Shown here: positions 1 to 6,083 of the stretch, piece by piece
How positions within the stretch are numbered: position 1 is the stretch's first letter
Layout of the letters: each line of letters starts with the position of its first letter
Assembly: GCA_018500075.1 (NCBI GenBank)
Contig: JAHBAN010000135.1
Coordinates: 1 to 6,775, forward strand
Source: Flavobacteriia bacterium
GTDB taxonomy: Bacteria; Bacteroidota; Bacteroidia; Flavobacteriales; Flavobacteriaceae
Reading direction: 5' to 3'
Length of the DNA stretch: 6,775 nucleotides
Made by a program: the position numbers and the translations under genes
The notes under the pieces: model-generated
What the model saw: the letters and a program-made list of their open reading frames with translations, nothing else
Database searches by the model: none
What the model was told of the DNA's origin: nothing

Positions 1-19
1 AGATGTGTATAAGAGACAG
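1..19. other. Tn5/Nextera mosaic-end adapter (library artefact)
   Basis: The first 19 bases, AGATGTGTATAAGAGACAG, are exactly the 19 bp transposase mosaic end used in Nextera-type library preparation. It is not part of the genome. It interrupts the pepT reading frame shortly before its expected end. The true genomic sequence starts at about position 20, and anything read across this junction (for example an ATG at 3-5 on the plus strand) is spurious. Confidence 0.97.
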
Positions 20-1262
20 GCAGATCGGCGGCCAGCTCTGCGAGCTTGAGCGCCATCTCTGTGGCCACAGCCATGTCCTGCACCGAAATCCACTCCAGCG
101 GGCCGTGCAGGTTTTGCATTCCGGTGAAAATATTGGGGCAGGGCAGGCCCAGCTCGGTCAGGCGGGAGCCATCTGTGCCGCCGCGAATGGGGGCCGAGCG
201 GGGCGTCAGGCCGATGGCGCGGGCGGCCTCCTCGGCCAGGGTGACGGGGGTCATGTCGGTTTCCAGCCAATAGCGCATATTGCGGTATTGGGGGGTGATT
301 TCGCAGGTGAGCGTGGCGCGTGGCTCGGTGCTCTGGATGGTCTTGACCACGTTTTGCAGCAGGGCGCCTTTGGCGGCGAGGCCGTCACGCTCGAAATCCC
401 GCAGGATAAAGCTGAGTCTGGCCTCGGCGGCATTGCCTGTCAGCTCGGTCGCCATCAGGAAGCCTTCGCGGCCTTGGGTTGTGTCCGGGGTGCTGTGGGT
501 TTTGGGCAGGGTTTCGAGCACCCGCGCGGCGAGATGCAGCGCATTGACGAGCGTGCCATGGGCGGTGCCCGGGTGAATCGAGACGCCTTTTATGTCAACT
601 TTTGCACCATCGGCGGAGAAGCTTTCATATTCGATTGTGCCGACCTCGCCGCCGTCAAAAGTATAGGCGAGATCTGCGGCGAGATCGCGTGGCAGATCGG
701 GGTGCACCCCGCGGCCGATTTCTTCATCGGGGGTGAAGGCGAGGCGGAGTGTGCCATGTTTGATCTGCGGGTTGGCCAGCAGATGGCGTGCCGCTGTCAT
801 CAGGATGGCGACGCCGGCCTTGTCATCGGCGCCCAGAAGCGTGGTGCCGGAGGCTGTGATGATGTCATGGCCCTGTTTGCTGGCGAGATAGGGCGCGTTT
901 GTCGGGGAGAGGGTCAGCTCGGGGGCATCGGGGAAGGAAATATCGCCGCCGTTGTAGCTCTTGTGCACCACGGGTTTGACGCCTTTGGCGGCGAACTGGG
1001 GGGCGGTGTCGACATGGGCCAAGAGGGCCAGCGTGGGCGTTTGTCTGTCTGTGGTGGCCGGAACCGTGGCCAGAACAGTGCCATAGTCGGTGAGGGTGAT
1101 GTCGGTGGCGCCGATGTCTTGCAGCTCGGCCATCAGGAGGCGCTGCAGATCGAGCTGGATTTCGGTGCCCGGGCAGGGTTGGCTGTCGGCGTTTGACTGG
1201 CTGTCGATCTTGCAATAGCGGATCAGGCGGGCGGCGAGTTCTTCGGTAAAACTGGTGTTCAT
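20..1262 (-). CDS. pepT: peptidase T (tripeptide aminopeptidase), 3' end cut by adapter
   Basis: Peptidase T is a cytoplasmic di-zinc aminopeptidase of family M20 that removes the N-terminal residue from tripeptides. 414 residues are readable and no stop is reached before the adapter. E. coli PepT has about 408, so only a few C-terminal residues should be missing. The metal-site motifs are all present: HVDTAP (H83, D85), LLGADDKAG (D146), FTPDEEIGRG (E180/E181), FDGGEVG (D203) and NLHGPLEW (H386). The dimerisation-domain motif HPGTAHG lies near 230-236 and the substrate-binding RGGTDGSRL at 360-368. The ATG start is chosen because MNTSFTEELAARLIRYCKID aligns with the family N-terminus. It has almost no Shine-Dalgarno, only GGAA about 8 nt upstream. 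A short leader ORF overlaps the start (separate entry). It lies 187 bp downstream of dnaB, beyond two hairpins, so it is probably transcribed separately. Confidence 0.95.
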
Positions 1263-1294
1263 GGGGGTGTTCCGGTTTTTGGCTTCGGGGGCAT
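1259..1294 (-). CDS. possible leader ORF coupled to pepT (11 codons)
   Basis: An ATG at 1292-1294 opens an 11-codon ORF, MPPKPKTGTPP, ending in a TGA that overlaps the pepT start as ATGA. Its start is preceded by GGAG with a 6 nt gap, a better ribosome-binding site than the one before pepT itself. The arrangement fits translational coupling, with ribosomes terminating on the leader and restarting on pepT. The peptide is proline-rich and ends Pro-Pro-stop, which can slow ribosomes. ORFs this short arise by chance in GC-rich DNA, so this is a possibility only. Confidence 0.25.
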   Translation of the reverse strand: MPPKPKTGTPP

Positions 1295-1321
1295 GGTCTG
1301 CTCCAGGGCGGAGATGTTCAA
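1293..1321 (-). promoter_or_regulatory. weak candidate promoter for pepT
   Basis: On the minus strand TTGAAC (1316-1321) is followed after 17 nt by GACCAT (1293-1298). The -35 hexamer matches the sigma-70 consensus at 4 of 6 positions and the -10 at only 3 of 6. The position just downstream of the dnaB-pepT hairpins is sensible. With this -10 the transcript would start at about 1286, inside the possible leader ORF, so the two proposals compete. Confidence 0.2.
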
Positions 1322-1328
1322 GAGGGTT

Positions 1329-1351
1329 TCGGCTTTGCTGCGCAAAGCCGA
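1329..1351 (-). terminator. perfect 10 bp hairpin in dnaB-pepT gap
   Basis: TCGGCTTTGC (1329-1338) and GCAAAGCCGA (1342-1351) are perfect inverted arms around a 3-base loop. No U-tract follows on either strand, so this is not a classical intrinsic terminator. It lies about 100 bp past the dnaB stop and may act as a 3'-end stabiliser, a Rho-assisted stop, or a copy of a dispersed palindromic repeat. Confidence 0.55.
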
Positions 1352-1356
1352 CCCGT

Positions 1357-1373
1357 CGGGGGCTCTGCCCCCG
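1357..1373 (-). terminator. perfect 7 bp G/C hairpin downstream of dnaB
   Basis: CGGGGGC (1357-1363) and GCCCCCG (1367-1373) pair perfectly around a 3-base loop. It lies only five bases from the neighbouring 10 bp hairpin and directly after the A/T-rich repeat at 1381-1403 in the direction of dnaB transcription. It lacks a U-tract. With its neighbours it forms a composite 3' element, probably marking the end of the dnaB transcript. Confidence 0.55.
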
Positions 1374-1380
1374 AACCCCC

Positions 1381-1403
1381 GGGATATTTCTGGAAAGAGG
1401 AAG
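1381..1403 (-). repeat. intergenic 3'-end repeat, copy 1
   Basis: A 23 bp element, reading GGGATATTTCTGGAAAGAG then GAAG on the plus strand, matches the element at 3938-3960 at 20 of 23 positions. Both copies lie in the same orientation downstream of a minus-strand gene. This one begins 46 bp after the dnaB stop and is followed by GC-rich hairpins. I recall similar elements followed by G/C hairpins between genes in Rhodobacteraceae, but I cannot check this here. Confidence 0.6.
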
Positions 1404-1449
1404 GCGGTAAAGGGAAAGGCTGCGGGGCTTGGGGCAGGAGCGCGTGGCG

Positions 1450-2952
1450 CTAGAACTGATCGCCGCCGCCGTTTTGCTGCCAAGGCTTCACAAGGTTGCC
1501 AAAGCGGGTGAACTGGGCCTCAAAGCTCAGCTCGACCGTGCCGATCGGGCCGTGGCGCTGCTTGCCGATGATGACTTCGGCCTTGCCGTGCAGGCGGCTC
1601 ATGCGCTCCTGCCACTCGGCCATTTTATCAAGCTCGTGATCGGAGGGCTTTTCGCGCTCGGCGTAATATTCTTCGCGGAAGACGAACATAACGACGTCGG
1701 CGTCTTGCTCGATCGAGCCTGATTCGCGCAGATCGGAGAGCTGCGGGCGTTTGTCTTCGCGGCTTTCGACCTGACGGGAGAGCTGGGAGAGCGCGATCAC
1801 CGGGATTTGCAGCTCTTTGGCGATGGCTTTGAGGCCCATCGAGATTTCGCCGATTTCCTGCACCCGGTTTTCGGAGGTGCCGCGCACGAGCTGGAGATAG
1901 TCGACAATGATCAGATCCAGCCCGTGGGTGCGCTTGAGGCGGCGGGCGCGGGCGGCGAGCTGGGCAATCGGAATGGCGGCTGTGTCATCGATAAAGAGCG
2001 GGCAGGCCTCAAGCTCTTTGGCGGCATCAACAAAGCGGCGGAACTCGCTTTCGTCCATGTCGCCTTGACGGATCTTGTGGCTCGAGATTTCGGAGGCCTC
2101 GGCAAGAATACGGCCCGCGAGCTGTTCGGCGCTCATTTCAAGGGAGAAAAAGCCGACCACGCCGCCATCGACCGCGCCTTCGGAGCCGTCGGCGAGCTTG
2201 CCGCGCTTATAGGCTTTGGCGACGTTATAGGCGATGTTTGTGGCCAGCGAGGTTTTGCCCATCGAGGGGCGACCGGCCAGAATGAGAAGGTCGGATTTGT
2301 GCAAGCCGCCCAGCATCTTGTCCATGTCCATCAGGTCTGTGGCGATGCCGGCGAGGCCGCCTTCGCGCTGGTAGGCGGCGTTGGCGACATTAACTGCGTC
2401 TGTTACAGCCTTGAGAAAGCTCTGAAAACCGCTTTCAGTCTGGCCTTGCTCGGCGAGTTTGTATAGCTGCTGCTCGGCTTCGACGATCTGCTCTTTTGGC
2501 TCGGAGGCGACATCGACCCGCGCTGCCTTGGCGCTGATTTCCTGGCCCAGAGCGATCAGATCGCGGCGGATGGCGAGATCGTAGATCAGCTGGGCGTAAT
2601 CGCGCACTGCAAAGGCCGAAATGGCCGCGCCGGCGAGGCGCGCAAGATAGGCCGGCCCGCCCAGCTCCTTGAGGCCGTCATCATCCTCAAAGAAGGCCTT
2701 GAGCGTGACGGGGGAGGCGAGATTGTTTTTGGCGATGCGCGCGGCGGCGGTTTCAAAGATGCGGGCATGGACCGGATCATAGAAGTGCTTGGGGGTGATG
2801 ATGCTGGCGATTTTGTCATAGACATCATTGTTGGTCAGCAGCGCGCCGAGGAGCTGTTGTTCGGCCTCGATCGAATGGGGCACGGACTCAGGGGAGGAGA
2901 CTTCTGCGGGCAGGGTCTGACCTGTGGCGTTGAATGCTGCGATTTCGTTCAT
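1450..2952 (-). CDS. dnaB: replicative DNA helicase DnaB
   Basis: DnaB is the hexameric 5'-3' helicase that unwinds DNA at the replication fork and recruits primase. The 500-residue protein is complete (E. coli about 471). The N-terminal domain (about 25-130, from HSIEAEQQLLGALL) is followed by a linker and a RecA-like domain. Walker A is GRPSMGKTS (227-235, K233), a catalytic glutamate lies in FFSLEMS (E272), and Walker B is LIIVD (347-351). The conserved SQLSRQVESR to SDLRESGSIEQDADVV stretch covers 389-420. Residues about 247-264 are an insertion between Walker A and FFSLEM, which I associate with alphaproteobacterial DnaB. The ATG is supported by AAAGGA (2963-2968) 10 nt upstream. No frameshift is visible. 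The gene has its own promoter region with DnaA boxes, and its transcript probably ends at the repeat and hairpins at 1329-1403. Confidence 0.98.
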   Translation of the reverse strand: MNEIAAFNATGQTLPAEVSSPESVPHSIEAEQQLLGALLTNNDVYDKIASIITPKHFYDPVHARIFETAAARIAKNNLASPVTLKAFFEDDDGLKELGGPAYLARLAGAAISAFAVRDYAQLIYDLAIRRDLIALGQEISAKAARVDVASEPKEQIVEAEQQLYKLAEQGQTESGFQSFLKAVTDAVNVANAAYQREGGLAGIATDLMDMDKMLGGLHKSDLLILAGRPSMGKTSLATNIAYNVAKAYKRGKLADGSEGAVDGGVVGFFSLEMSAEQLAGRILAEASEISSHKIRQGDMDESEFRRFVDAAKELEACPLFIDDTAAIPIAQLAARARRLKRTHGLDLIIVDYLQLVRGTSENRVQEIGEISMGLKAIAKELQIPVIALSQLSRQVESREDKRPQLSDLRESGSIEQDADVVMFVFREEYYAEREKPSDHELDKMAEWQERMSRLHGKAEVIIGKQRHGPIGTVELSFEAQFTRFGNLVKPWQQNGGGDQF

Positions 2953-2962
2953 GCCGTGTCAG

Positions 2963-2968
2963 TCCTTT
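2963..2968 (-). promoter_or_regulatory. ribosome-binding site of dnaB
   Basis: AAAGGA on the minus strand lies 10 nt before the dnaB ATG. It supports the assigned start over downstream in-frame alternatives. Confidence 0.7.
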
Positions 2969-3028
2969 GTTTGGCTGCTGTGGGAGGGTTCTACGGCAAG
3001 GGGGCGTGGAACGCACTCGGGAAATCTC

Positions 3029-3061
3029 TGTGGAGACTCGGTGGGATAAGCCTGTGGATAA
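3029..3061 (-). promoter_or_regulatory. DnaA-box array in dnaB 5' UTR
   Basis: TTATCCACA on the minus strand (3053-3061) is a perfect consensus DnaA box. At exactly 12 bp intervals upstream in coordinates lie a weak 9-mer at 3041-3049 (GTGGGATAA on plus, 6 of 9) and another at 3029-3037 (TGTGGAGAC on plus, 7 of 9). The perfect box lies roughly 22 to 30 nt past the predicted dnaB transcription start, where bound DnaA could block or modulate transcription. That the initiator controls the helicase gene is inferred from this layout. I recall dnaB being among DnaA-responsive genes in Caulobacter. Confidence 0.6.
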
Positions 3062-3071
3062 CTCTAATGGG

Positions 3072-3089
3072 CGCGCGGATCGCGCGGAT
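3072..3089. repeat. 9 bp perfect tandem duplication
   Basis: CGCGCGGAT occurs twice in direct tandem (3072-3080 and 3081-3089). It spans the predicted dnaB transcription start, between the -10 hexamer and the DnaA boxes. It could be an operator for a dimeric regulator or a simple duplication. Confidence 0.5.
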
Positions 3090-3118
3090 AGTGTAGCACG
3101 GGGCGGGCGAACCACCAA
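3090..3118 (-). promoter_or_regulatory. sigma-70-type promoter of dnaB
   Basis: On the minus strand TTGGTG (3113-3118) is separated by 17 nt from TACACT (3090-3095), which matches TATAAT at 4 of 6 positions. The TTG core of the -35 and the ideal spacing favour a housekeeping promoter. Predicted transcription would start near 3083 and give a leader of about 130 nt before dnaB. No comparably good alternative was seen in the gap. Confidence 0.5.
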
Positions 3119-3139
3119 ATATGGGGATTGTGTGTGATT

Positions 3140-3162
3140 CTGCCGCGCCAGTGTCGCGGCAG
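3140..3162. terminator. perfect 8 bp hairpin between pyrE and dnaB
   Basis: CTGCCGCG (3140-3147) and CGCGGCAG (3155-3162) are perfect inverted arms around a 7-base loop. It lies about 55 bp past the pyrE stop and just upstream of the dnaB -35. It may be a second terminator for the pyr unit or a regulator-binding palindrome. No U-tract is present. Confidence 0.45.
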
Positions 3163-3164
3163 GC

Positions 3165-3173
3165 TGTTGATAA
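3165..3173 (-). promoter_or_regulatory. DnaA-box-like 9-mer (one mismatch)
   Basis: TTATCAACA on the minus strand differs from TTATCCACA at one position. It lies upstream of the dnaB -35, about 110 bp from the perfect box, so boxes would flank the promoter. Alone it would be weak evidence. Confidence 0.35.
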
Positions 3174-3196
3174 GTTTTTCGCAGCCGCAGGGCTGT

Positions 3197-3217
3197 GGTG
3201 CGCAGTGAATGCGCACC
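3197..3217 (-). terminator. hairpin directly after the pyrE stop codon
   Basis: GGTGCGCA (3197-3204) and TGCGCACC (3210-3217) form a perfect 8 bp stem with a 5-base loop. The arm at 3210-3217 abuts the TAG stop of pyrE (3218-3220). A smaller CAGCC/GGCTG stem follows. There is no U-run, but the position points to termination or 3'-end protection of the pyrC-pyrE transcript. Hairpins of this TAGGGTGCGCA type are, to my recollection, frequent at gene ends in Rhodobacteraceae. Confidence 0.6.
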
Positions 3218-3895
3218 CTACGCTTTGTGGGCCTCTTGCCAGGCGCGGGGGTCTTTCAGGAAGCGCTCGACTTCGGCCAGGGTGTCTTCGCTGAAGGCGG
3301 CCTGCGCGCGGGCTTCGGCCAGAACATCCCACCAGGTGCAGAGGTGATGCAGGGCAACGCCGTGATCCCCGAGGGTTTTTTCGGTTTCGGGGAAGATGTC
3401 GTAATAAAAAATCACCGCGGTATGGGCGCAGCTTGCCCCTGTCTCGCGGATCGCATCGACAAAGGAGAGCTTTGAGCCGCCGTCTGTTGTGAGGTCTTCC
3501 ACCAAGAGGACGCGCTCGCCCTCGCGCATCGCCCCTTCAATGCGGGCGTTTTTGCCATAGCCTTTGGGCTTTTTGCGCACATAGGTCATCGGCAGGGCCA
3601 TGCGCTCGGCGACAAGGGCGGCAAAGGGAATGCCTGCGGTTTCGCCACCGGCGATATTGTCAAAGGCTTCAAAGCCTGCGTTGCGCATCACTGTGACGGT
3701 GAGAAAATCCATCAGGGTGGCGCGGATCCGCGGGAAGCTGATCAGTTTGCGGCAGTCGATATAGCTGGGCGAGGGCAGGCCCGAGGCAAGGGTGTAGGGC
3801 GTTTCTGTGTTGAAATTGACAGCATTGATCTCGAGCAGCATACGGGCTGTGAGGCGGGCGATTTCATCAGAGGTGGGGTAGCTTGTCGGGATCAT
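3218..3895 (-). CDS. pyrE: orotate phosphoribosyltransferase
   Basis: OPRTase converts orotate and PRPP to orotidine 5'-phosphate and pyrophosphate, the fifth step of de novo UMP synthesis, as a cytosolic dimer. The protein has 225 residues (E. coli 213). The PRPP-binding motif is VLLVEDLTTDGGSK (129-142). The flexible catalytic loop is rich in lysine, YVRKKPKGYGKNARIEG (105-121), and IAGGETAGIPFAALVA (81-96) is a conserved core strand and turn. The ATG at 3893-3895 is chosen because AAAGG (3903-3907) sits 7 nt upstream. The frame stays open further upstream into the pyrC end, but that extension shows no family similarity. It lies 67 bp downstream of pyrC in the same direction and is probably co-transcribed. 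The hairpin at 3197-3217 begins right after its stop. Confidence 0.97.
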   Translation of the reverse strand: MIPTSYPTSDEIARLTARMLLEINAVNFNTETPYTLASGLPSPSYIDCRKLISFPRIRATLMDFLTVTVMRNAGFEAFDNIAGGETAGIPFAALVAERMALPMTYVRKKPKGYGKNARIEGAMREGERVLLVEDLTTDGGSKLSFVDAIRETGASCAHTAVIFYYDIFPETEKTLGDHGVALHHLCTWWDVLAEARAQAAFSEDTLAEVERFLKDPRAWQEAHKA

Positions 3896-3937
3896 GATCG
3901 GGCCTTTGCGCTTGGGGCGGGGCAGGAGCCTCCGGCG

Positions 3938-3960
3938 GGGATATTTTTGGAAAGAAAAAG
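3938..3960 (-). repeat. intergenic 3'-end repeat, copy 2
   Basis: The element reads GGGATATTTTTGGAAAGAAA then AAG on the plus strand and matches 1381-1403 at 20 of 23 bases. In the transcribed direction it starts 2 nt after the pyrC stop as CTTTTTCTTTCC, and is followed by GC-rich sequence with no strong hairpin. If it reduces read-through, it would lower pyrE expression relative to pyrC. The U/C-rich strand could also be a site for Rho or an RNA-binding protein. Confidence 0.6.
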
Positions 3961-3962
3961 AT

Positions 3963-5003
3963 TTAGGGGGCGGACCAGTAAATCGGGCGGCCCGGTGTGA
4001 AGACCGTGACCGGATCGGCGCCATTGGCGATTTGGGCGGGGAAGTGCACCGGGCTGTCCGAGCGTGTCAGGGTGAGGGTCTCGCTGTTGACGGGCAGGCC
4101 GTAAAAGGCGGGGCCATGGCGGGATGTGAAGCCCTCGAGGGCTGCGAGCGCGCCGGCGTCTTCGAAGGTCTGCGCAAGGCAGGCCAGCGCGACGGGGGCT
4201 GTGAAACAGCCTGCAGAGCAGCATTCGCTTTCTTTGGCGTGGGTCGGGTGCGGGGCGCTGTCTGTTCCCAGAAAGAAGCGCGCATCGCCCGAGGTTGCGG
4301 CGGCAAGAAGCGCGTCGCGGTGGTCGCGGCGCTTGAGGATCGGCAGGCAGTAGTAATGCGGGCGCATCCCGCCGACGAGCATATCATTGCGATCCAGCAT
4401 GAGGTGCTGGACTGTCAGGGTTGCGCCGAGGTTTTCGGGGCTTGCGCGGACATAATCGACCCCGTCTTTGGTTGTGATATGTTCCATGATCACGCGCAGA
4501 CCGGGCACGGCGCGGCGGATCGGGTCGAGCACACGGTCGATGAAGACGGCTTCGCGATCAAAAATATCGATGCTGCGGTCGGTCACCTCGCCATGCACGC
4601 AGAGCGGGCAGCCGATCTCGGCCATGCGCTCGAGCACCGGCTGAACTCTGGCGAAATCGGCGACGCCGGAGGCGGAATTGGTTGTGGCGCCGGCGGGGTA
4701 GAGCTTGACCGCTGTGATCAGCCCTGCCGCATAGGCGGCGGCGAGATCCTCGGGGTCTGTCTCTTCGGTGAGATAAAGGGTCATCAGCGGGGTGAAGTGC
4801 GCCCCCTCGGGCAGGGCGGCCTCGATCCGCGCTTTATAGGCCCGGGCATCGGCCCCTGTGACCACGGGGGGCACCAGATTGGGCATGATGATCGCGCGGG
4901 CGAAATGGCGCGTTGTTTCGGGCAAAACGGCTTTGAGCATTGCGCCGTCACGCAGGTGCAAATGCCAGTCATCGGGGCGGGCGAGGGTGAGCGTTTGTGT
5001 CAT
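3963..5003 (-). CDS. pyrC: dihydroorotase
   Basis: Dihydroorotase reversibly cyclises N-carbamoyl-L-aspartate to dihydroorotate, the third step of de novo pyrimidine synthesis, using two zinc ions. The 346-residue protein has nearly the length of E. coli PyrC (348) and aligns without visible gaps, so it is the short bacterial class II type. Metal ligands are H14 and H16 (DDWHLHLRDG), the carboxylated lysine K100 (AVKLYPA), H137 (CVHGEV), H175 (MEHITTKD) and D248 (LGTDSAPH). The MLVGGMRPHYYCLPILK segment (208-224) is typical. The ATG at 5001-5003 matches the family N-terminus but has no clear ribosome-binding site. An in-frame TTG at 5031-5033 would add ten residues with no family support. It starts 33 bp after the preceding gene ends, so translation may be coupled to it, and it precedes pyrE. 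Confidence 0.97.
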   Translation of the reverse strand: MTQTLTLARPDDWHLHLRDGAMLKAVLPETTRHFARAIIMPNLVPPVVTGADARAYKARIEAALPEGAHFTPLMTLYLTEETDPEDLAAAYAAGLITAVKLYPAGATTNSASGVADFARVQPVLERMAEIGCPLCVHGEVTDRSIDIFDREAVFIDRVLDPIRRAVPGLRVIMEHITTKDGVDYVRASPENLGATLTVQHLMLDRNDMLVGGMRPHYYCLPILKRRDHRDALLAAATSGDARFFLGTDSAPHPTHAKESECCSAGCFTAPVALACLAQTFEDAGALAALEGFTSRHGPAFYGLPVNSETLTLTRSDSPVHFPAQIANGADPVTVFTPGRPIYWSAP

Positions 5004-5036
5004 GGCTTGCCATTTACACAGATTGCGCGCCAAGGG

Positions 5037-6020
5037 CTAGGGGCTTTGGCGGGCGTCTGGGCTGCTGGTTTGGGCGGTGCTGTCCTCGGGGGTGGCGAGG
5101 CGGGTTTCCAGCCCTTTGAGGCGGCGCTCAAAAGCCGGCACGCCCTCCATGCGACTGGTCACGTTTTTGCACAGCGCATAGGCGAGCCGGGTGCGGCCCT
5201 TGTCATCGAGCGCGCGCAGCAGGTTGCGCAGGTATTGGCGGTCTTCGCGCCGGGCGCGGGCGAGACGGGCAAAGCCCAGCGGGGTCAGACGGCCCGCGCC
5301 CGCAAGGGCAATCAGGCGGGAGAGAATTTTCATATTGCGCAGGCTGAACTGCAGCGCGCCGCCCGCGTGGCGCAGCCGCAGTTTGTGCACATTGGGGCGG
5401 GTGAACAGCGCGGCGTGCATGGCGTCTTCTGTCTCTTCGGGGTCATAGACCAGAAAGACCTCCTCGGCGGCGTCGATCATATCGGGCGCATAGCCGTAGC
5501 GCGAGGAGAAGTCGCGGCGGCGCTGGTCCAGAAAGCGCTCGTCCCATTCGGCGACGCGCGGATCAAGGCTGGCTTGAGGCTGGAGGGCGAGCACGCGCGC
5601 GCCTGGCGCCGCAATCGAATAGGCGGCGGCGGCATAGCCACAGGCGCCTGCGCCATAAAACAGAACCGTGTCAAAGGATTCAAAGAAGCCGTCATCGCTC
5701 AGATCATCAAAATAGGCGTAAATCTCGCGTTCGCGAAACCACGACGGACCGTCCGACATCACCGTGAGGCAGGACCAGCCCAGCACTTTGGCCACCTCCC
5801 AGCCGAGCGGGTGGGCATTGGGCGAGATCCGCTGGATCGCCTCATAGCTTTCGAAGGTGACAAGCAGGGTTTCGCCGCCTGCGATATAGGAGGAAAAATG
5901 CTTTTTGCCCAAGGGGTGAAAATGGCCGTTGTCTTCGGAGACCTCGGCCAGCGCGCTCAGCCACGCGCGCTTGGACAGTCCGGCCAGCGAGCCTTGAAGT
6001 GTTTTTGCCAGATCCTGCAT
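5037..6020 (-). CDS. conserved protein of unknown function, alpha/beta-hydrolase-like core
   Basis: Function unknown. The 327-residue protein shows no signal peptide or membrane segment. Residues 118-154 have the layout of an alpha/beta-hydrolase nucleophile elbow: a strand TVLFYG, a tight turn GAGACGYAA (123-131), a helix, then ARVLALQPQASLDP. Related proteins as I recall them have G-S-S-M-G-G at the turn and SPQxSxDP after it. Here the nucleophile position is glycine (G125), so hydrolase activity is doubtful. The C-terminal third (about 244-302) is Arg/Lys-rich and helical, ending in a Ser/Thr/Pro tail. I recall similar Rhodobacteraceae proteins being annotated as phosphoadenosine phosphosulfate reductase, but no PP-loop or C-terminal cysteine motif is visible, so I do not adopt that name. 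The ATG has AAAAAGG 9 nt upstream. It lies between a glycosyltransferase and pyrC, suggesting a role in surface polysaccharide, which is inference. Confidence 0.85.
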   Translation of the reverse strand: MQDLAKTLQGSLAGLSKRAWLSALAEVSEDNGHFHPLGKKHFSSYIAGGETLLVTFESYEAIQRISPNAHPLGWEVAKVLGWSCLTVMSDGPSWFREREIYAYFDDLSDDGFFESFDTVLFYGAGACGYAAAAYSIAAPGARVLALQPQASLDPRVAEWDERFLDQRRRDFSSRYGYAPDMIDAAEEVFLVYDPEETEDAMHAALFTRPNVHKLRLRHAGGALQFSLRNMKILSRLIALAGAGRLTPLGFARLARARREDRQYLRNLLRALDDKGRTRLAYALCKNVTSRMEGVPAFERRLKGLETRLATPEDSTAQTSSPDARQSP

Positions 6021-6064
6021 ATCTCAATACCTTTTTCGCGGTTTTGGCCCGCGCTTGGACATGA

Positions 6065-6083
6065 CCCTACCCCGGGAATAGGG
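6065..6083. promoter_or_regulatory. imperfect palindrome in glycosyltransferase-unknown gene gap
   Basis: CCCTA (6065-6069) and TAGGG (6079-6083) are inverted arms around a centre containing CCCGGG. It lies in the 109 bp gap (6021-6129) between the glycosyltransferase and the unknown gene, about 45 bp before that gene's start. It could be a weak operator or hairpin. I found no convincing sigma-70 promoter in this gap, so its role stays open. Confidence 0.2.

Noticed and set aside
3..1196. 397-codon open frame on the plus strand
   Set aside because: It is in codon register antisense to pepT and its ATG lies within the adapter.
1807..2466. 219-codon open frame on the plus strand
   Set aside because: It is an antisense shadow of dnaB in codon register with no family resemblance.
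3035..3140. GANTC (CcrM methylation) sites at 3035-3039 and 3136-3140 flanking the dnaB promoter
   Set aside because: About one such site per 250 bp is expected by chance and others occur elsewhere in the window, so no cell-cycle role can be claimed.
5031..5033. TTG start for pyrC ten codons upstream
   Set aside because: The extra residues do not match the family N-terminus and there is no Shine-Dalgarno before the TTG.
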